DNA from: CAVVEQ01 sp963828855
Lineage (GTDB): Bacteria; Chloroflexota; Anaerolineae; Anaerolineales; Anaerolineaceae
Length of the DNA: 64,000 nt
Assembly: GCA_963828855.1 (NCBI GenBank)
Contig: CAWHGB010000008.1
Span: 124,001 to 188,000 of the forward strand
Direction of reading: 5' to 3'
In this document: piece by piece, positions 59,058-64,000 of the stretch
Layout of the letters: every line of letters begins with the position of its first letter
How positions within the stretch are numbered: the first letter of the stretch is position 1
Translations under genes and position numbers: made by a program
The notes under the pieces: model-generated
What the model saw: the letters and a program-made list of their open reading frames with translations, nothing else
What the model was told of the DNA's origin: nothing
The model's database searches: none

Positions 59058-60185
59058 TTATATATTCAGTTCGTACATTCGGTGTTTCTTGTGAAAGGTG
59101 ATCCCGAGTCCCATCAACTCATTCTGCATACGGGTGTTGTCCTCGCCGATCTGAACGATATCCCCACCGGTGAAGCGGCTCCCTTCCACACTCTTCCACA
59201 TCTCGCTAAAAAGGATCGCAGTACCCCCCTGCCCTCGGTACTCTTCCAAAATGCCAGCACCATTTACATTGATCCAATTCGTTCGTTTCATCTCCAAAAG
59301 ATAATCAGCCCAACCCAGGGGCCATAACTTCCCCCGTCGCCGCTGGAGGGCTGCCGAAATATCCGGGTAGGCAAAGAGAAATCCAATTGGATTTTCTCCC
59401 TTATAGAGCACTTTGATCAATTTGGGATCCGCGAACCAGATGAGTTGATCCGCCATCGCTTTGGCTTCCTCGTCCGTAAGAGGAACCCCGCCGGGAGTGC
59501 CCCCCAGGGCACCGTTATAGAGATCCTTAAGCCGCGGAACCAGGCGACGTAGATCCCCCCGGGTTCGGAAATTAACCACTTTCAACCCCTTTTTTTCCTG
59601 CACCCGGCGGGAAAATTCGTGCATTTTCTCCCGAGGGAATTCTGAATTCGCATCAAGGTACCCTGAGGCGATATCTCCGCTCGCGCGTCGAAACCCAACG
59701 CTTTCGATCAATTGAACGTAATAATCAGGATTATAGGGGATCCCAAAAGCCGGCCGGTGTTCGAAACCATTCACCAACAGCCCGAGACCGTCCAGAGCGG
59801 TGAATCCCTGCGGGCCTTTGACCTTGTTCAAACCCCGCTTCCTTGCCCAGTCAAATCCTGCCGAAAAAAGGGTGTTCGAAGTATCCAAGTCATTCAAGGA
59901 TTCAAAAAGGGTGAAAAAAGCGGTACGCTCGTTATTGAAATTGTTGAAATTCTCATTATCCAGGATTGCCACCCGTCCTATCGGTGTACCAGCTTCATCC
60001 AAAGCCAGGAAAAAAGCAGCCTCCGAGTGCAGGAAAAACGGGTTCTTCCGACGGTGGAATTTCGCCTCCACCTCACCCTGCAGGGCAGGTACCCATTGGG
60101 AAATATTCTTATAGACTGAAAATGGAAGTTCACAAAATTTCTTAATCAGATTCTTTTCTTCAGGGCGGATTTCGATGATTTTCAT
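59058..60185 (-). CDS. GNAT-superfamily N-acetyltransferase-like protein
   Basis: A 375-residue protein with a duplicated GNAT-like layout. The N-terminal half holds NPFFLHSEAAFFLALDEAGT and IGRVAILDNEN. The C-terminal half has NPIGFLFAYPDIS and GAGILEEYRGQGGTAILFSE, an acetyl-CoA loop (Q/R-G-x-G-G/A). KGPQGFTALDGLGLLVNGFE and GIPYNPDYYVQLIESVGFR are typical of a family widespread in Chloroflexi without known substrate. It has its own promoter. The frame is intact. Confidence 0.7.
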   Translation of the reverse strand: MKIIEIRPEEKNLIKKFCELPFSVYKNISQWVPALQGEVEAKFHRRKNPFFLHSEAAFFLALDEAGTPIGRVAILDNENFNNFNNERTAFFTLFESLNDLDTSNTLFSAGFDWARKRGLNKVKGPQGFTALDGLGLLVNGFEHRPAFGIPYNPDYYVQLIESVGFRRASGDIASGYLDANSEFPREKMHEFSRRVQEKKGLKVVNFRTRGDLRRLVPRLKDLYNGALGGTPGGVPLTDEEAKAMADQLIWFADPKLIKVLYKGENPIGFLFAYPDISAALQRRRGKLWPLGWADYLLEMKRTNWINVNGAGILEEYRGQGGTAILFSEMWKSVEGSRFTGGDIVQIGEDNTRMQNELMGLGITFHKKHRMYELNI

Positions 60186-60214
60186 GAATTTTCTCGGGGG
60201 TTGGGATTTTTAGT

Positions 60215-60243
60215 ATTATAGTAGGGATTACTAGAGGATTCAA
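60215..60243 (-). promoter_or_regulatory. promoter of the GNAT-like gene
   Basis: Minus strand: -35 TTGAAT (complement of 60238-60243), a 17-nt spacer, and a perfect -10 TATAAT (complement of 60215-60220), about 30 nt before the start codon. Confidence 0.75.
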
Positions 60244-60281
60244 TTTTCAGTGTTTATAACTGAAAGATAAGGAGGGAAAGG

Positions 60282-61088
60282 ATGCCGGAACTTCCAGAAA
60301 TCGCCTCCCGCGCGCGGGAAATGCAGGAGCATCTCACAGGCAGAAAAATCACCGCAGTGGATGTGATCCAGCCAAAATGCCTCAATGAATCCCCGGATAT
60401 CTTTCGAGGGCACATCCTTGGGGGTGTGATCCGCTCAACCACCAATCGTGGCAAGTGGATCCTCACTGAATTGGACCGGGGATGGCTGCTTCTCAATCTT
60501 GGGATGGGTGGAGAACTCCTGCTTGTCGATCAAAAGAACCTGCCCGTGAAATACCGCCTGAAATTTGATTTCGCAGATGGTGATTGCCTGACAGTCAATT
60601 TCTGGTGGTTCGGTTATTCTCATTTCTGTTCCCCACAAGGAATTAACGATCACCCGCAGGTCTCCAAACTTGGAAAGAATGCATTGAACATAACCGCTGA
60701 GGATCTCGCGGCAATTCTTGGTCAACGGAAAACCGCCATTAAAACCATCCTGCTGAATCAGACCTGCATCGCCGGGATCGGCAACGCCTATATTCACGAT
60801 ATTCTTTTCCTGGCGCGCCTCCATCCTCTCCGGTCTGCCAACTCGCTTTCTGCGAATGAGAAAGTTGACTTGATAGAAGCCATTCACCGCGGGCTGGAAC
60901 CAAGCCTGGCAAAGGGTGGCGCTTTCTATGAACTCAATTTGTTCGGCGAAAAAGGTGGGTTCAAAATCGAGGATATCCTGGTAGGCTACCGGGAGGGACA
61001 ACCCTGCCCGGTTTGTCACACCTCCATCCTCAAGATCAAGACTGGCTCAACCAGTAGTTATCTCTGTCCTGCCTGCCAGCTTATATGA
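60282..61088 (+). CDS. Fpg/Nei family DNA glycosylase
   Basis: Removes damaged bases and cuts the strand. The N-terminus PELPEI supplies the catalytic Pro2 and Glu3; NRGKWILTEL supplies the conserved Lys. The H2TH region is CIAGIGNAYIHDILFLARLH. The C-terminal zinc finger has CPVC and CPAC. The finger lacks the usual Arg after its Gly (it reads KTGSTSSYLC), so damage specificity may differ from standard Fpg. AAGGAGG lies 6 nt before the ATG. The 268 residues are normal. Confidence 0.88.
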   Translation: MPELPEIASRAREMQEHLTGRKITAVDVIQPKCLNESPDIFRGHILGGVIRSTTNRGKWILTELDRGWLLLNLGMGGELLLVDQKNLPVKYRLKFDFADGDCLTVNFWWFGYSHFCSPQGINDHPQVSKLGKNALNITAEDLAAILGQRKTAIKTILLNQTCIAGIGNAYIHDILFLARLHPLRSANSLSANEKVDLIEAIHRGLEPSLAKGGAFYELNLFGEKGGFKIEDILVGYREGQPCPVCHTSILKIKTGSTSSYLCPACQLI

Positions 61089-61165
61089 TCATAAAAGCCG
61101 TGGTAATTCATTTTTAGGGAAAATAATATCCTTGAAATCCTGTCCTGTAATTAGGTTTTGATTTT

Positions 61166-63136
61166 TCAATCTCCCGGGTAGAAGAAAACGCTCATTTGGG
61201 TTTTTCCCCGGTTCCCCCAGAGGTAATACGGGATGAACCTAACAGGTCGACCTTCGATCGTTTTCCCTTCGACCAGGGGAATACCCAGGAAATCACTGCG
61301 ACCATCAACTACTTGAAGCGAACCCGGGAGGATCCGTGGAGGAAGCGATACCCCGGGGTTATCACAATCCTCCAGGCAATAGACTATCGGTCCGCGCGAG
61401 AGTGCTGCCATGCCGCGGCAGGCACGGATGCGAGGATCCTGCCTGAGGATTTTCAAGGGCATGTCGAATTTCAAAAGTAGTTCATCCCCATCCGCGTTTA
61501 AATCTTTTAACTCGATGAATTTCCTGCCTTTTATCTCGATCCCGCAGGCAGCTGATATGGAACCACGCTTTTCACCATCGATTGCATTTTGCACTTTCTT
61601 CCCGTTCAAGCTGATATCGTAATCATCCGCCCAGGAGGGGAACCGCAGGTTGATATCAAGAGCTTTAGCTCCCGACATTTCCATCTTGATCCGGATTTCC
61701 CCTCGCCAGGGCAGTCCCGAATCCATGTGGATAATTACCTGCGGATCCGAATCCAACTTAACCTCGCTGGAAACGTATTGATGGATTGTGAGGTGATTCT
61801 GCCCTCTGCTGTAAAGGTAATCCCCAAGTGAAGCCCAGGTGCGGGAAATATTCGATGGGCAACAGGGAACATCGTACCAGGGAGCCCGGTGGACATGCCC
61901 CTCACTAATTAAAGGGTTGTTATATAAGTACGAACATCCATCCCGCCCAAAACCCACAGATGCAGCATTGTAGAGTTGCCACTCGAAAAGGTCATCATAG
62001 CGGGGATTACCTGTCAGCAAAGCCATCTCCTGGCTCCAAAACAGACTGCCAAGCGCTGCGCAGGTTTCGTTATATGCCACCAAAGGATCCAGCTCGAAAT
62101 CCCGTCCAAATCCTTCGATCAAAGGCAGGGAACCGATGCCGCCTGTAACGTACATCCGCTTGGCGACCATCCGTTCCCATTTCTTTTCCATCCCCGCAAC
62201 GAGATTGGTGTTTCCGGTTTGCCTGGCAAGCATGGCTGCAGCTGTCTCCAGGTAGACAAAGCGTACGGCGTGCCCTTTTGGCTCATCTCCGGTATTCAAA
62301 GATTCATCCCGCTGGGCGAATTTCCCACTCAGTAAACTTCCGATCAACCGCGGCCAAATACTCCAGGGAGTTTTATGCTGGTTTCGGGGAGGCAGGACAT
62401 ATTGTTCGGGAAATTCTGCAAGTACTTCGATTTTTTTTCGTCGTGATTCCGCTTTGTTAAGACGCCTGATTGAACTGATCGCCTGCCTCAGAAATATATA
62501 TGCATATCCGCGGCCAGCTTCCCGGCGCTCGACGAAAAGCTGGGCCATCTCCCGATACTTCTCCTGCCCGGTTTCTTTGGCCAGCTTAAGTAGCGCGATC
62601 TCGATCTCTTCATGGCCTTCGATCATTTTCCAATCTGAATTTCGGAAATCCCTGCATATCAGGTCGGCAGTCTTTAGGATGGAGCCGAAAAATATTTCAT
62701 CCCCCGTGAGTTGGTGATGTGACACCCCGCCTTCGATAAAGTGACCAAGACAATAGAGTTCGTGTTCGATCTGCAGGTTTTTCCAGCGGCAACCCGGGAA
62801 AAGAATTTGATTGTAGGTAAAGATATAACCATCTTCTTCTTGGGCAGCCTGGATCAATTCTGTAAATGCATTCACCCTCGAGCGAAGATCGGGTAAATCA
62901 TCGTAGCGTAGGATGCGGCAGGCAGCATCCAGCCATTTATAGGCGTCCGAATCGGAAAAGAACAACCCTGTCCTTGGATAATCGGATCTCCCCGCGCATA
63001 TGCGGAAATTCTCAATGCAGCCGCTTCTCTCCAATTGTTCCCACTGGTAAAAAATTGCTTGCCGGGAATTGATATGGAGAATCGATCCCCAGAAACCATC
63101 AGTAATTTTTGAAGAAATTGGGAAAGATGAGTTCAT
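61166..63136 (-). CDS. glycoside hydrolase family 127 (beta-L-arabinofuranosidase-like)
   Basis: A 656-residue protein of the former DUF1680 family: an alpha/alpha barrel followed by beta-sandwich domains. YNETCAALGSLFWSQEMALL holds the general acid Glu and a zinc-binding Cys; DVPCCPSNISRTWASLGDYL holds the paired cysteines, one of which is the nucleophile in characterised members. There is no signal peptide, so it should act on imported sugars in the cytoplasm. Substrate (L-arabinofuranosides or a related sugar) is inferred. The frame is intact. Confidence 0.88.
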   Translation of the reverse strand: MNSSFPISSKITDGFWGSILHINSRQAIFYQWEQLERSGCIENFRICAGRSDYPRTGLFFSDSDAYKWLDAACRILRYDDLPDLRSRVNAFTELIQAAQEEDGYIFTYNQILFPGCRWKNLQIEHELYCLGHFIEGGVSHHQLTGDEIFFGSILKTADLICRDFRNSDWKMIEGHEEIEIALLKLAKETGQEKYREMAQLFVERREAGRGYAYIFLRQAISSIRRLNKAESRRKKIEVLAEFPEQYVLPPRNQHKTPWSIWPRLIGSLLSGKFAQRDESLNTGDEPKGHAVRFVYLETAAAMLARQTGNTNLVAGMEKKWERMVAKRMYVTGGIGSLPLIEGFGRDFELDPLVAYNETCAALGSLFWSQEMALLTGNPRYDDLFEWQLYNAASVGFGRDGCSYLYNNPLISEGHVHRAPWYDVPCCPSNISRTWASLGDYLYSRGQNHLTIHQYVSSEVKLDSDPQVIIHMDSGLPWRGEIRIKMEMSGAKALDINLRFPSWADDYDISLNGKKVQNAIDGEKRGSISAACGIEIKGRKFIELKDLNADGDELLLKFDMPLKILRQDPRIRACRGMAALSRGPIVYCLEDCDNPGVSLPPRILPGSLQVVDGRSDFLGIPLVEGKTIEGRPVRFIPYYLWGNRGKTQMSVFFYPGD

Positions 63137-63235
63137 AAGATTATTCTGAGAGGATTATTATAACTACAGACACGTCGCAGCAATTCCAGCTTTCAGGATA
63201 TAATGAAATCTCAATTTTTTGGAGGTGCATTTTAC

Positions 63236-63889
63236 ATGAAAAGATTGAAATTTTCTTTTTCTTTTGCAATTATTCTCTCCGTTTTACTCGCCGGCTGTGG
63301 TTCTGGCACCCCAGCGGTTCCAACCCAGTCGCCAGAAATGATCTATACCCAGGTGGCTGCCACCATCCAGGCTGCGGTGACCGAAACTGCTGCCGCCATG
63401 CCCACCAGCACCAGCACGCCAGAGTCCACGCCAACATCCATCCCCACCCCCACCCTGCCGCTGCTGCCAACCGTGGATCAGACTCTGGCTGCACAGCCGA
63501 CTGTGGTTTTACCTCCAACAACACAAGCGCCTGTTCCCACCCAGCCTGGCTCCCAGACCGGCGATCACGCCATCCTCGGGTATCAATCTCCTGCCGACCA
63601 CACCACCTTCAAACCCGGGGAACAGATCCCGTTAACTTTTGGTTTCTTGAATACCGGTACGACCACATGGACAGCCAAGTGCTACACATTGAAGTGGTTC
63701 GGCGGGACGCAGATTTGGGGTGAAACCACCCTGAAAATGCCCAAGGATGTCAAACCCAATGAAAAAGCGGAATTCAACATCGCCGCATTTATGCCAAACA
63801 AAGCCGGTGAATATATTTCACGTTGGGGTCTCTACAACTGCTCGAACGCGCTATTTTATGAAGTCTATTTCGCGTTCAAGGTAAAATAA
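63236..63889 (+). CDS. lipoprotein with NBR1-type Ig-like domain
   Basis: The start at 63236 has GGAGG 10 nt upstream, and a TATAAT box lies at 63199-63204. Signal peptide with lipobox VLLAGCGSG near residue 20, then a Thr/Pro-rich linker to about residue 110, then one Ig-like domain: FKPGEQIPLTFGFLNTGTTT, WTAKCYTLKWFGG and a closing AGEYISRWGLYNC. This is the NBR1 central-domain pattern common in Anaerolineae surface lipoproteins. Ligand unknown. Confidence 0.82.
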   Translation: MKRLKFSFSFAIILSVLLAGCGSGTPAVPTQSPEMIYTQVAATIQAAVTETAAAMPTSTSTPESTPTSIPTPTLPLLPTVDQTLAAQPTVVLPPTTQAPVPTQPGSQTGDHAILGYQSPADHTTFKPGEQIPLTFGFLNTGTTTWTAKCYTLKWFGGTQIWGETTLKMPKDVKPNEKAEFNIAAFMPNKAGEYISRWGLYNCSNALFYEVYFAFKVK

Positions 63890-63895
63890 TTGGAA

Positions 63896-63925
63896 AAAAC
63901 CGGAGAGCTAACTCCGGTTTTTTTA
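63896..63925 (+). terminator. intrinsic terminator
   Basis: A perfect 10-bp stem (63896-63905 with 63912-63921, AAAACCGGAG/CTCCGGTTTT) with a 6-nt loop and a T-run. The remaining 75 bases to the window end show no gene. Confidence 0.88.
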
Positions 63926-64000
63926 TTGATAATCAAACATGTCGGAAATTCTAGCCACAAATTGTGGATCGCGAGCTTACCGGGAAACGACCATTGTTCA

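Noticed and set aside
1..64000. CRISPR arrays, transposases, integrases, prophage genes
   Set aside because: No regularly spaced long repeats and no related protein motifs were seen on either strand.

Overview
The window looks like a chromosomal segment of a Chloroflexi bacterium, most likely class Anaerolineae. This is inferred from gene content and protein style: several lipobox proteins with Thr/Pro-rich linkers, an NBR1-like Ig-domain lipoprotein, a Rab-like GTPase, a 7TM sensor without a kinase domain, and a dcw cluster carrying a CvpA-like gene. No rRNA or tRNA gene is present, so the placement is not proven. There is no CRISPR array, transposase, integrase or phage gene. Lgt, LspA and at least three lipobox proteins show a working lipoprotein pathway.

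Region 1 (1-26.2 kb) is read almost entirely from the minus strand. It holds a SpoIIM-like protein with an ABC-2 exporter; an operon of S1-domain protein, FtsK, CDP-alcohol phosphatidyltransferase and Lgt; a 7TM sensor with a GNAT and a membrane protein; PNP; RluD-type pseudouridine synthase and LspA; IleS behind a T-box leader; a Rab-like GTPase next to a possible Roadblock-like partner; pyrimidine-nucleoside phosphorylase; the classical rpmH-rnpA-yidD-yidC-jag block with a PQQ-type beta-propeller lipoprotein inserted; and mtaB with a lipoprotein and a TPR protein.

Region 2 (26.2-41 kb) is mixed in strand: cspA with promoter and terminator, a DUF218 protein, an rRNA-type methyltransferase, a GPH-family transporter, a radical SAM protein, an AHSA1-PDZ-DinB fusion, a very large tandem 5'-nucleotidase with Ig-like domains, comM, DegV and small membrane proteins.

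Region 3 (41-58.9 kb, plus strand) is a complete-looking dcw cluster: mraZ, rsmH, ftsL-like, ftsI, murF, mraY, murD, ftsW, murG, a CvpA-like gene, murC, a small ORF, murB, ddl, ftsQ, ftsA, ftsZ. There is no murE. It is preceded by four 10-bp-spaced MraZ-type boxes on top of the promoter and closed by a terminator.

Region 4 (59-64 kb) holds an acetyltransferase-like protein, a divergent Fpg/Nei glycosylase, a GH127 glycosidase and an NBR1-Ig lipoprotein.

Reading frames between about 18.3 and 57.3 kb are interrupted in at least 25 genes, including essential cell-wall genes. In the 19 genes where I could count events, gene length exceeds a multiple of three by exactly the number of shifts, so all 26 events behave as single-base insertions. 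Flanking genes (1-17.5 kb and 57.6-64 kb) are clean. This looks like insertion-biased sequencing or assembly error, not gene decay. Such genes are given here as single spans.
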